DNA from: Labilithrix sp.
GTDB taxonomy: Bacteria > Myxococcota_A > Polyangia > Polyangiales > Polyangiaceae
DNA: 64,000 nt
Assembly: GCA_019637225.1 (NCBI GenBank)
Contig: JAHBWC010000005.1
Coordinates: 62,001 to 126,000, forward strand
Reading direction: 5' to 3'
Positions within the stretch are counted from its first letter, which is position 1. Every line of letters begins with the position of its first letter. The position numbers were made by a program, and so were the translations under genes. Below, piece by piece: positions 1 to 7,265 of this stretch. The notes beneath the pieces are model-generated. The model was not told the DNA's origin, made no database searches, and saw only the letters and a program-made list of their open reading frames with translations.

Positions 1-1724
1 GGACGAACACGTTCAACGTGATGAGCGCCCAGTCGACGAGCAACACGTCGATGACCGTGACCTTCGACGCCGCGCCGAACGCCGCCGAGGCGACGACGCT
101 CGCCCACTACGACGTCCCCGGCCTCACGCTGAGCGGCACGCCCACGCTCGCGGGCAACGTCGTCACGCTCACCACGTCGTCGCAGGCGGGCCAGGCGTAC
201 ACGGTGACGGTGACCGACGTGACGCGCGACGCCGACGGCGAGGCGCTCGTCACGAACACCGCGGATTTCCAGGGTCGGACGACGTTCAACGTGACGAGCG
301 CGAGTTCGACGAGCTCGACCAGGATCGCGGTCGTGTTCGACGCGCCGCCCACGGCCGCCGCGGCGACGAACCTCGCGAACTACGACGTCCCCGGCCTGAC
401 GCTGAGCGCGCCGGTGCTCGCGGGGAGCACGGTGACCTTCACCACGACGGCCCAGGCCGCGCAGACCTACACGGTCACGGTCTCCAACGTCACGCGCAAC
501 GCCGACGGCGAGGCGCTGGCCGTGAGCACGGCCGACTTCACGGGACGCACGCCGTTCTCGGTCGGCAGCGCGCAGTCGACGAGCGCGGTCACGATCGAGG
601 TGACGTTCGACGCTGCGCCCAACACCGCGCAGGCGACGATGCTCGCGAACTACACGGTCGCGGGGCTGGGGCTCAGCGGCGTTCCCACGCTCGCAGGCAA
701 CACGGTCACGATCCACACGGCCGGGCAGCTCGCGCAGGCGTACACGGTGACCGTCGCCGGCGTCACGCGCGCGAGCGACGGCGAGCCGCTCACGGTGGCC
801 ACGGCCGACTTCACCGGGACGGCGGTGCAGGCGCCGACCGTCACGAATGTCGTCGTGACCGCGACGGTGCCGGACAATGGGACGACGCCCTACAACACAG
901 GGACGACGACGGTGACCATCACCGGCACCGACCTCGCCACGGTCGACTGCGCGGCCGCCGTGAAGGGCGTCAGGCTGAGCGACCTCAACGGCATCGGCGT
1001 CGCCGTCGGAACGAGGGCGACGAGCTGCACGGTCGACTCCGACACGCAGATCACGGCGACTTTCCCTGCGGGCATTCGCACCAACGGCGCGACGGGCTGG
1101 GACGTCATCGCGACGAACACGGCGGGGAGCAACGCGACGAGCACGGTCCCCTTCGTCCCGCGCGCCGGGCTTCTGATCAGCGAGGTCTTCGTTGGAGCGT
1201 CGGGCGGCACTACTCCCGCCCAGCGCGAGTTCATCGAGATCTACAACCCGACCAGCAGGTCGATCGACGCGAGCGCGGCGGGACTCAACGTCCGGCTCCG
1301 CGTCCGGAACAGTACGGCCTCGACCGACGTGAACAAGACGCTCACCTTCGTGACGAACGGAGTGATTCCATCCCACGGTTTCCTCCTTCTCGTCTCAACG
1401 GACACGGCCACCACCGACGCTTGGTATGTGGAGCGCGACGCCACCTACGCCCATGGACTCGTCGGCGACGGAGCGGCCTACATCAGCCTCAGCGGCACAG
1501 CGAACCTGCTGGTCATTGACAAGGTCGGCTGGGGCAACCAGCCGGAGCACGGCTACGAGGGCACGGCGCTCGCGAACATCCCCGCCAACCAAAGCGCCCA
1601 GCGCAAGCCCGCCGGCGGCGCAGGCCACGCGACCGACACCGACGACAACTCCGCAGACTTCAACGCGCCGTCGGCGAGCATCTCGCCGCACGGCACCGTG
1701 AGCGCTCCGCAGCCCGAGCCCTGA
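1..1724 (+). CDS. Surface protein with Ig-like repeats, TIG-like region and lamin-tail domain (5' truncated by window)
   Basis: The reading frame is already open at the window edge, and the residues before the first possible start match the repeat consensus, so this is the C-terminal part of a longer exported protein. Three near-identical units of 91, 90 and about 86 residues follow each other (unit starts near 24, 297 and 567). Each has a TFNV-SA-STS opening, a DAxP...A-AT-LA-Y-V-GL-LSG core and a closing DGExL...TADFxGR; they look like bacterial Ig-like beta-sandwiches. After them comes a TIG/IPT-like segment, then a lamin-tail-like domain beginning LLISEVFVG with REFIEIYNP. No membrane anchor or MYXO-CTERM tail is present at the C-terminus. 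Function is inferred as cell-surface or extracellular adhesion or scaffold. Domain calls are by eye. Confidence 0.8.
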   Translation, partial: TNTFNVMSAQSTSNTSMTVTFDAAPNAAEATTLAHYDVPGLTLSGTPTLAGNVVTLTTSSQAGQAYTVTVTDVTRDADGEALVTNTADFQGRTTFNVTSASSTSSTRIAVVFDAPPTAAAATNLANYDVPGLTLSAPVLAGSTVTFTTTAQAAQTYTVTVSNVTRNADGEALAVSTADFTGRTPFSVGSAQSTSAVTIEVTFDAAPNTAQATMLANYTVAGLGLSGVPTLAGNTVTIHTAGQLAQAYTVTVAGVTRASDGEPLTVATADFTGTAVQAPTVTNVVVTATVPDNGTTPYNTGTTTVTITGTDLATVDCAAAVKGVRLSDLNGIGVAVGTRATSCTVDSDTQITATFPAGIRTNGATGWDVIATNTAGSNATSTVPFVPRAGLLISEVFVGASGGTTPAQREFIEIYNPTSRSIDASAAGLNVRLRVRNSTASTDVNKTLTFVTNGVIPSHGFLLLVSTDTATTDAWYVERDATYAHGLVGDGAAYISLSGTANLLVIDKVGWGNQPEHGYEGTALANIPANQSAQRKPAGGAGHATDTDDNSADFNAPSASISPHGTVSAPQPEP

Positions 1725-1741
1725 CGCGAGCCACCTCGTAA

Positions 1742-1770
1742 CCGACCGGCCCCTTCCAGGGGTCGGTCGG
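1742..1770 (+). terminator. Hairpin terminator after the Ig-repeat gene
   Basis: A 13-bp stem (one G-U pair) with a 3-nt TCC loop lies 17 bases after the stop codon. No U-tract follows, as is common in high-GC genomes, so intrinsic termination is plausible but not proven. Confidence 0.5.
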
Positions 1771-1812
1771 CCCCGAAATCCTGGGACTCAGGCCGCGGCG
1801 ACTCAGCTTCCC

Positions 1813-1968
1813 CATCACCGCCTGGTCGCCTACCAGGTCGCTGTCGAGCTTTTGCTCGCCGTGAAGGCCGCCAACATCCGCGACGCGAAGCTGCGCGACG
1901 AAGCCCTCCGCGCCGCGAAGAGTACCGTCCTCAACATCGCCGAACCGGCGGTGCCGAAGCGCAGGTCG
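1813..1968 (+). pseudogene. Truncated four-helix-bundle (S23/IVP-like) protein remnant
   Basis: In one plus-strand frame the translation reads HHRLVAYQVAVELL, then AKLRDEALRAAKS and VLNIAE. This is the typical opening of four-helix-bundle proteins of the 23S rRNA intervening-sequence family (family knowledge: HHRL-Y-A-E-L ... LR-A-S...NIAEG). No start codon lies in frame upstream; the first is a TTG inside the helix. Just after NIAE, where GAG(K/R) is expected, the homology stops and the frame runs into a (CTGCTC/CCGCTC)n tract and then antisense to hslO. I read this as a gene broken at both ends. Confidence 0.55.
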
Positions 1969-1970
1969 AC

Positions 1971-2012
1971 CTGCTCCTGCTCCTGCTCCCGCTCCCGCTC
2001 CTGCACCCGCCT
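1971..2012 (+). repeat. Hexamer-type tract (CTGCTC/CCGCTC)n
   Basis: Imperfect tandem copies of a 6-bp C/T-rich unit sit exactly where the four-helix-bundle homology breaks off. A closely related tract encodes the Ala-Pro linker near 24540. Replication slippage or recombination at such a tract could have truncated the gene; that is inference. Confidence 0.6.
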
Positions 2013-2061
2013 TCCACTCCTCGAGCGAACGGAAGCGCGTGAGAGTGCGATCGAGGAAGCG

Positions 2062-2925
2062 CTAGTTCGCGGGCTCGATCAAATTGCGGAGCTGATCGAT
2101 CGTAAACTCGTAGTTCTTGCGGCAGTAGTCGCACTGGATCTCGAGGGTCTTGCCCCCCTCCATGAGCGACTCGATGTCTGCGCGGGGGAGCGACGCGAGG
2201 CTTCCCGCCAGGCGCTCGGGGCTGCAGTGGCAGCCGAAGCGGACCGTGCGGTCGCCGACCTTCGTGTGCGGCATGCCGTAGAGCGTCTCGGCGAGGAGGG
2301 CCTCGGGGGACGCGGCGCCGCGCGCGAGCAAGGGGACGATGTCCTCGAAGTCCTTGAGGCGCTCGGTCATGACCATGAGCGGCCCCTCGGCGACCTCGGG
2401 CAGGAGCTGGACCATGTACCCGCCGGCGGCGACGACCTCTCCCGCGGCGAGGTGGCACCCGACGGCCATGACCGTGACGACCTGCTCGGACTCCTGCATG
2501 TACGCCATGAACGCCGACGAGATCGTCGGGGTGCCGTGCGGCACCTCGACGACGCCCTGGTGGAGCTGACCGTTGTGGAGCGTGCGCGCGACCTGGAGCA
2601 AGCCGCGCTCTCCGAGCGGCATCGTCTTCGTGCTCGCGGGGAGCTGCACGAGCCCTCGCGTGGCGCCGTCCGGGTGGGTGTCGGCGATCATGCGCGAGCG
2701 TGGATCGTCGCCCTGGAGGATCGCCTGGAGGCGGTTGTCCGGGGCCATGCTCTCGCGAACGAGGATCGCGCCCGTGAGGAGGTCGGCGAACGTACGGACG
2801 AGCTCGAGCGCTTCGGGCTTCTGGGCGGCGAGGGCTCCGCGCACGGTCGCGGTCGTGTCGGCCGCGATCACGCGGAACGCTCCGTCGTCCGTGATGGCGC
2901 GGAGCACGTTGTCTTGATGGACCAA
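2062..2925 (-). CDS. hslO: Redox-regulated chaperone Hsp33
   Basis: A 287-residue protein matching the Hsp33 family over its full length. In that family a cytoplasmic holdase chaperone is switched on by oxidation, when a zinc centre is lost and disulfides form. The zinc ligands are visible as C232-x-C234 and C265-xx-C268 in the C-terminal redox switch (GCHCSPERL ... CDYCRKNYEF). The N-terminal opening (DNVLRAITDDGAFRVIAADTT) is typical. The start is TTG, with GGGAG just upstream and no better in-frame start. It stands alone, followed by the peptidase-gene tail upstream on the same strand. The assignment is firm. Confidence 0.93.
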   Translation of the reverse strand: MVHQDNVLRAITDDGAFRVIAADTTATVRGALAAQKPEALELVRTFADLLTGAILVRESMAPDNRLQAILQGDDPRSRMIADTHPDGATRGLVQLPASTKTMPLGERGLLQVARTLHNGQLHQGVVEVPHGTPTISSAFMAYMQESEQVVTVMAVGCHLAAGEVVAAGGYMVQLLPEVAEGPLMVMTERLKDFEDIVPLLARGAASPEALLAETLYGMPHTKVGDRTVRFGCHCSPERLAGSLASLPRADIESLMEGGKTLEIQCDYCRKNYEFTIDQLRNLIEPAN

Positions 2926-3083
2926 GGTCTCCCAATCCTCGCACGAAACGCGCGCGCGCGCAGGTCTGCCGTCGTCCCAGCGCGAGCGTGGGACCGACGC
3001 AGACTCGCGCGCGCTCGCGGCTCACCCGCGCGACGGACGACGTCGCGCCGGGTCCGCCACGGGATGGATGCGCGTCGTAGGCC

Positions 3084-4382
3084 TCAGTAGCCGGCCGGGA
3101 GCACGACGTCCCAGAGCGGCGTGACCTCGCGCGTGCAGCGCGACGTGTCGGTGTTTCCGCTCGCGTCCTCGGAGCACTCCTTGATCGGACCGTCGAGGTA
3201 GCTCATCTCGAGATCGTGGTAGCCGGGCATCACGGCGTCGTCCCAGCGGTCGGGGCGGATGCCGCCCCACGAGTTCTTGACGCGCACGAACTGGATCTTG
3301 GTCCCGTCGGCGAGCGCCCTCTCCATCTGCCGCGGCGTCGCCTGCTTGCCGGCCTTGAGGAGACCGATGCCGGGCACCTCGGCCTGGTAGTCGTGCATGA
3401 CCGTCATGTGACCGCCCTGACGGCCCGGTCCGAGACGATCGAGCTCGGTCTTCGAGAAGCGCGAGTCGCGCGTCAGCGCGTTGAAGTCGACCTTCCACGA
3501 GGTGATGACGGGCTGCCCGTCGTGCAGCGCCTTCTGCACGCGCTTCCAGAACGCGCGGCGCGCGGTCCCGCCGGACGACGGGTAGGTGACCTCGTTCCAC
3601 GCGAACTTGCCCTGGCGCGGCGCCCACCAGCCGTTGCCCTTGCCGATCGCGTCGGCGAGCGTGCCGGTGACGAACGCACCCGTCTCGGGATCCTTGAGGC
3701 GCGCCGCGAAGTCCTGCGGGCGGATCACCTTGTTCGCGCTCGCCGCGGCGTTCGCCGGCCCGGAGCGATCGAGCGTCCGCTCGACACCGGGACCGAAGAC
3801 CGCGTCGATCCGCGCGCTCTGGTCGGCGTCGAGGCCCCAGGCGCGATCGAGCTCCTGGCGCACCAGCTTGCGGTCCCGACGCGCGCTCGCGTCCTTGAGG
3901 ACACCCGACTTGAGCGACGCGTTGATCGTGTTGAGCGCGCTGCTCTGGCGGCTCGACATCTCCGCGTTGGCTTCGCCCGCGATGAAGTCACCCTCGTTCA
4001 TGAGGCCGTAGCGCGCGATGAGATCGGCCGCGGTGCCGTAGCTGCCGCCCGTCGAGATCTCGTCGCCTCGTCCGCCGTTCGCGACCTGCTCGAACCAGTG
4101 CCAGTAGGTGAGCCACGACTCCGACGTGTTCTGCTCCGGGTTGCCCGCCGCCTGGTTCATGGCCTCGAGCCAGCTCGCCGTCGCGTAGAGCCAGCAGTTG
4201 CCGATCGACTGACGCTTCACCTTCGTGTGGCTGACCTGCGTGATGTCGTCCTTCGACGACTCGTCGTCGCCGCTGACGGCCTTGTCGTCTTCGGCGTCGG
4301 CCGCGCAGCCCACCGCCCCGAACGTGGCCAGAGCGAGCATCGACGCGAGCGACAACCAGCGAGACTTACCGAGCAGATCCAT
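3084..4382 (-). CDS. Papain-like (C1 family) cysteine peptidase lipoprotein
   Basis: A 432-residue protein with a lipoprotein signal (FGAVGC, Cys26) and an acidic Asp/Ser linker. The mature part has papain-type motifs in order: a QSIGNCW segment with the presumed nucleophile Cys63 in the Q...C-W context, GGHMTVMHDY with the candidate catalytic His, and VKNSWGG with the catalytic Asn. This order fits bleomycin-hydrolase/C1-like peptidases. Between Cys and His is an unusually long (over 200-residue) Asp/Arg/Ala-rich insertion. It is probably anchored in the outer or inner membrane facing the periplasm or exterior. Fold and chemistry are well supported; the substrate is unknown. Confidence 0.8.
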   Translation of the reverse strand: MDLLGKSRWLSLASMLALATFGAVGCAADAEDDKAVSGDDESSKDDITQVSHTKVKRQSIGNCWLYATASWLEAMNQAAGNPEQNTSESWLTYWHWFEQVANGGRGDEISTGGSYGTAADLIARYGLMNEGDFIAGEANAEMSSRQSSALNTINASLKSGVLKDASARRDRKLVRQELDRAWGLDADQSARIDAVFGPGVERTLDRSGPANAAASANKVIRPQDFAARLKDPETGAFVTGTLADAIGKGNGWWAPRQGKFAWNEVTYPSSGGTARRAFWKRVQKALHDGQPVITSWKVDFNALTRDSRFSKTELDRLGPGRQGGHMTVMHDYQAEVPGIGLLKAGKQATPRQMERALADGTKIQFVRVKNSWGGIRPDRWDDAVMPGYHDLEMSYLDGPIKECSEDASGNTDTSRCTREVTPLWDVVLPAGY

Positions 4383-4574
4383 GTCTTCCTCCCGAAGCGC
4401 GGTTCCAGCCGCGCCCGAGCTTCCTGCGAAGGGTATGCCTGAGTCGGCAAGTCACCCACATGGCCGAAAGCAGGGGAAATCCGGGCTTCCGGAGCGGTCC
4501 GCCGGGCGACCGTGGTGGATCGATCACCCACCTGCACCTACCTCCTCGAGCCGGGGATCAGCGCGCGGTGGATC

Positions 4575-4706
4575 GGGCGCGGGGCCGCTTCCGGGCGCGG
4601 GGCCGCTTCCGGGCGCAGAGCCGCCTCCGAGCGACGCGTTCATCGCCCGACGAGACGAGGGCGCGGAGCCGCCTCCGGGCGACACGTTCATCGCCCGACG
4701 AGACGC
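4575..4706. repeat. Tandem array of 18, 18, 48 and 48 bp units
   Basis: Two 18-bp copies of GGGCGCGGGGCCGCTTCC (4575-4592, 4593-4610) are followed by two 48-bp copies (4611-4658, 4659-4706). Each 48-bp copy starts with a variant of the same 18 bp and adds a 30-bp extension containing GTTCATCGCCCGACGAGACG. The array occupies much of the 339-bp gap between the peptidase promoter region and the 3' end of the next minus-strand gene. I see no gene in this gap. Hairpin or terminator function is possible, but I cannot show it. Confidence 0.75.
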
Positions 4707-4721
4707 GGCCCCGCCGCCGGC

Positions 4722-5597
4722 TCACTTGAACGCGATGTCGAACGCGCCGCGGAGGCCGAGGTTCACGTTGAGGCCGACCGAGCTGCCGCTCCCCGTGTAG
4801 AGCGGGTTGTTCGTGATCTCGTCCGGGACGGCGACGATGGCGCGCGGGACCGCCGCCTGATCGCGGTGCAGGACCATGAGGTCCGCGCCGATGAAGGCGC
4901 CGACGCGAAGAAACTGGGTGACCCAGTAGCTCGCGTTCGCGTCGACACCGACGAGGAGGCCGCGCATATCGATGTTCGGCGCGAGGAGCGCGCCGGGCGG
5001 GAGCGACCGGCGGAAGAGGCCCTCTTCGATGTGCTGATCGAACACGTAGCCGATGTGCGCCGAGAAGACGGGCGAGACGGGGCGGAACGGGAGGGCGTAG
5101 CCCGCCGAGAGCGCGAACGTCCAGAGCGTGAACTCGGTCGTGTCGTAGACGCGCCAGCGACCGCCGAGGCGGAGGTCCTTCAAGCGCACGCCGGCGGACA
5201 GGCCGTAGAGCAGGCCGTTCGCGACGGTCCGGTCGAAGCCGGTCTTGTCGGAGAGGCCGCCGAGGTCCGAGCGGGTGAAGGCGAAGTCGCCCGAGAAGTA
5301 GATCGCCTTCGCCGACTCGACGCTCGTGTCGAGCTCCTTCTTCGGCGGCGGCTCGGCCGTCGGCTCTTCGGCCTTCTTTTCCTCGTCGGCTTCCGCGTCG
5401 CTGGCCGGGGCGGCCGCTCCGGCCGGCGCGCCGCCCGGGGCTTGCTTCTTCGCCGGCGCCGCGAAGGCCTCGCTCTCGCCCGGCCCGACCGCCGCCCCCA
5501 GAGCGAGCGCGCACGACAACGTTCCGACGAGGGCAGCGCGCTTCGAGGCGCTGCGGAGGAGGGCCTTCGGCCCACGTAGCATTGGCATGGCGCGCAT
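4722..5597 (-). CDS. Predicted outer-membrane beta-barrel protein
   Basis: A 291-residue protein with an N-terminal signal region (ALVGTLSCALALGAAV...AFAAPAKK), an Ala/Pro/Glu-rich linker to about residue 95, then alternating hydrophobic/polar strands rich in Gly, Tyr and Phe (FSGDFAFTRSDLGGL, LSAGYALPFRP, FSAHIGYVFD), ending in FK. I infer an 8- to 10-strand beta-barrel in the outer membrane. I chose the ATG at 5597 because GGAGG lies 9 bases upstream; ATGs at 5588 and 5582 are alternatives. The start overlaps the stop of the gene upstream (TAATG), so the two are translationally coupled. Confidence 0.7.
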   Translation of the reverse strand: MRAMPMLRGPKALLRSASKRAALVGTLSCALALGAAVGPGESEAFAAPAKKQAPGGAPAGAAAPASDAEADEEKKAEEPTAEPPPKKELDTSVESAKAIYFSGDFAFTRSDLGGLSDKTGFDRTVANGLLYGLSAGVRLKDLRLGGRWRVYDTTEFTLWTFALSAGYALPFRPVSPVFSAHIGYVFDQHIEEGLFRRSLPPGALLAPNIDMRGLLVGVDANASYWVTQFLRVGAFIGADLMVLHRDQAAVPRAIVAVPDEITNNPLYTGSGSSVGLNVNLGLRGAFDIAFK

Positions 5598-6310
5598 TAA
5601 ACGACGCCTCCGGCAGGAATACCACCTCGTTTCCGCGGCGCGCCGCGGCGCCTGAACCAGGAGGCGACGAGGAGCGCCACGCCGGTCAGGACCGCACCGG
5701 CGCCGGCGGCAGCGACGATGATCGCGTTCCGGATGATCGGCGGGAGGGCGTCGTCGTAGACGACGAGGCGGCGCTCGGCGATCCGCACCCGGCCGACGCG
5801 GTCCGCCCCGAGATCGACCGCGATCGAGAGGGGCGCGGCGCTCGAGGCGATGAACGGGCCGACGAGACGCTCGGCCGCCAGCTCGGGGACCGGCCGCCCC
5901 CAACGTGCCTGCGTGGAGCTCGCCGGCGCGAGCTCGGCGCTCCTCGCGTTCGGCGCCGCCTGCCCGTAGAGCACGTTGGGCGGCTCTCGAGGATCGAGCC
6001 AACCGACCGCCTCGGCGCGCGTCGTGCCGGCGGGGTCCTTCACGCGCACGACGAGCGGCATCTTCGCCTCGACGACCGTGGCGCCGTCGTGCGTCTCGAG
6101 CCCGGCGCGGTCGAACGCCACCTGGACGCTGACGGTGTAGCGACGGCCCGGCTCCGGCACGAGCGTCCGCACGATCGGCGCGTCGCCGAGGACGACGCTG
6201 TCGACGGGATGCCGGCCGTTCCAGGCGAAGAACGAGCCGTACCCGTTCAACGTCCCGACGACGATCGCGATCGACCCGAACAAGAGGAGCGCGAGCCCGG
6301 CGCGACGCAC
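5597..6310 (-). CDS. Two-helix membrane protein with extracytoplasmic domain
   Basis: A 237-residue protein with one hydrophobic helix at the N-terminus (AGLALLLFGSIAIVVGTL) and one near the C-terminus (NAIIVAAAGAGAVLTGVALLVASW) followed by a basic tail. The roughly 160 residues between them are beta-rich and probably periplasmic. I do not recognise a family. Its TAA stop shares a base with the ATG of the barrel gene, implying joint expression and possibly a shared envelope role. The 105-bp divergent gap to the TetR gene would hold its promoter. Confidence 0.65.
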   Translation of the reverse strand: MRRAGLALLLFGSIAIVVGTLNGYGSFFAWNGRHPVDSVVLGDAPIVRTLVPEPGRRYTVSVQVAFDRAGLETHDGATVVEAKMPLVVRVKDPAGTTRAEAVGWLDPREPPNVLYGQAAPNARSAELAPASSTQARWGRPVPELAAERLVGPFIASSAAPLSIAVDLGADRVGRVRIAERRLVVYDDALPPIIRNAIIVAAAGAGAVLTGVALLVASWFRRRGAPRKRGGIPAGGVV

Positions 6311-6414
6311 GCCGCTCCCTTAGCACGGCGCCGGACGCGCCGGATCGCCCGCACGAAGAAGCTTCCCATGGCCGCGTCGAGCTGGGATCCTGAAGAGCAC
6401 TCGAGGTACGCGCG

Positions 6415-7191
6415 ATGGCCGGGCCCCGAAAAAAGAAGACACGCGCACAGCCGAGCCTCACCTCGGACCGGGTCCGCGACGAGGCGCTGCGGCTGATCGA
6501 AGCGGAGGGGCTCGAGGCGTTCAGCACGCGAAAGCTGGGCCGCGCGCTCGGCGTCGAGGCGATGGCGATCTACTGGTATTACCCGAGCAAGGACGCGCTC
6601 CTCGACGCGGTCGTCGAGACGCTCGTCGCCAAGCTGGGCGGCCCGTCGGCGCCGCGCGATCCGGCCCGCGCGGCCGAGGCGCGCCCAGCGCCGAGCGAGC
6701 AGGAGCCGGCGGACTTCATCGACGCGCTCCGCAGGCTCGCGCACGCCTACCGCGGGCTCGCGCACGCCTATCCGAACGCGTTTCCCCTCCTCGCGTCGCG
6801 CCGCTTCGCGACCGAGGGCACCTACCGCTTCCTCGAGGAGCTCTTCACGCTGGCGGAGCGGCACGGCCTCGACGCGCGGACGACGGCGCGGTTTTACCGC
6901 CTCGTCGCGAGCTACTGCAGCGGCGTCGCGCTCAACGAGCTCGCCGGCATCCGCGACGTCGAGTCGGGCCGTGACGCGAAGGAGGCGCTCTCGAAGCTGC
7001 CGCGCCTCGCGAGCGTGTTTGCGTGGCTCGCTCCCGAGCACCACGAGGACGTCTTCTCGTTCGGCCTCGAGCTGCTCCTCTCGGCGCTCCGCGAGCACGC
7101 GGCGCGCCCGTCTCCGGCGCGCGTCGCGGCGGCCGCGAAACCCGCGAAGCCCGCGAGCAAGACGCCGGCGGCGTCGAAGGCGCGGACGTGA
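6415..7191 (+). CDS. TetR-family transcriptional regulator
   Basis: 258 residues. The N-terminal TetR helix-turn-helix is clear: RVRDEALRLIEAEGLEAFSTRKLGRALGV, then the recognition region MAIYWYYPSKDALLDAVVE. The ligand-binding domain follows (TetR C-terminal type), ending in an Ala/Lys-rich low-complexity tail (AKPAKPASKTPAASK). It lies divergent from the coupled membrane pair and 75 bp upstream of a barrel gene whose leader holds a perfect 15-bp palindrome. It is therefore the obvious candidate to repress that gene. Ligand unknown. Confidence 0.88.
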   Translation: MAGPRKKKTRAQPSLTSDRVRDEALRLIEAEGLEAFSTRKLGRALGVEAMAIYWYYPSKDALLDAVVETLVAKLGGPSAPRDPARAAEARPAPSEQEPADFIDALRRLAHAYRGLAHAYPNAFPLLASRRFATEGTYRFLEELFTLAERHGLDARTTARFYRLVASYCSGVALNELAGIRDVESGRDAKEALSKLPRLASVFAWLAPEHHEDVFSFGLELLLSALREHAARPSPARVAAAAKPAKPASKTPAASKART

Positions 7192-7237
7192 CGCGATCGG
7201 TCGAAAAGAATCGTCGGGGCCGGGGTTGCACGGCCTA

Positions 7238-7252
7238 TTTTACAGTGTAAAA
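7238..7252. promoter_or_regulatory. 15-bp palindromic operator
   Basis: TTTTACAGTGTAAAA is a perfect palindrome around a central G, in an otherwise very GC-rich region. It sits between the TetR gene and the TTG start at 7266, overlapping where a promoter or transcription start would be. Length and symmetry are typical of TetR-family operators. That the neighbouring regulator binds it is inference. Confidence 0.7.
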
Positions 7253-7265
7253 GAACGGAGCCACA

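Noticed and set aside
1852..3090. A long plus-strand frame across hslO
   Set aside because: Only its first 40 or so codons resemble a protein (four-helix-bundle remnant); the rest is antisense to hslO, which has clear Hsp33 motifs.
4575..4706. Possible CRISPR-like array
   Set aside because: Units are directly tandem with no unique spacers, and no cas genes are nearby.
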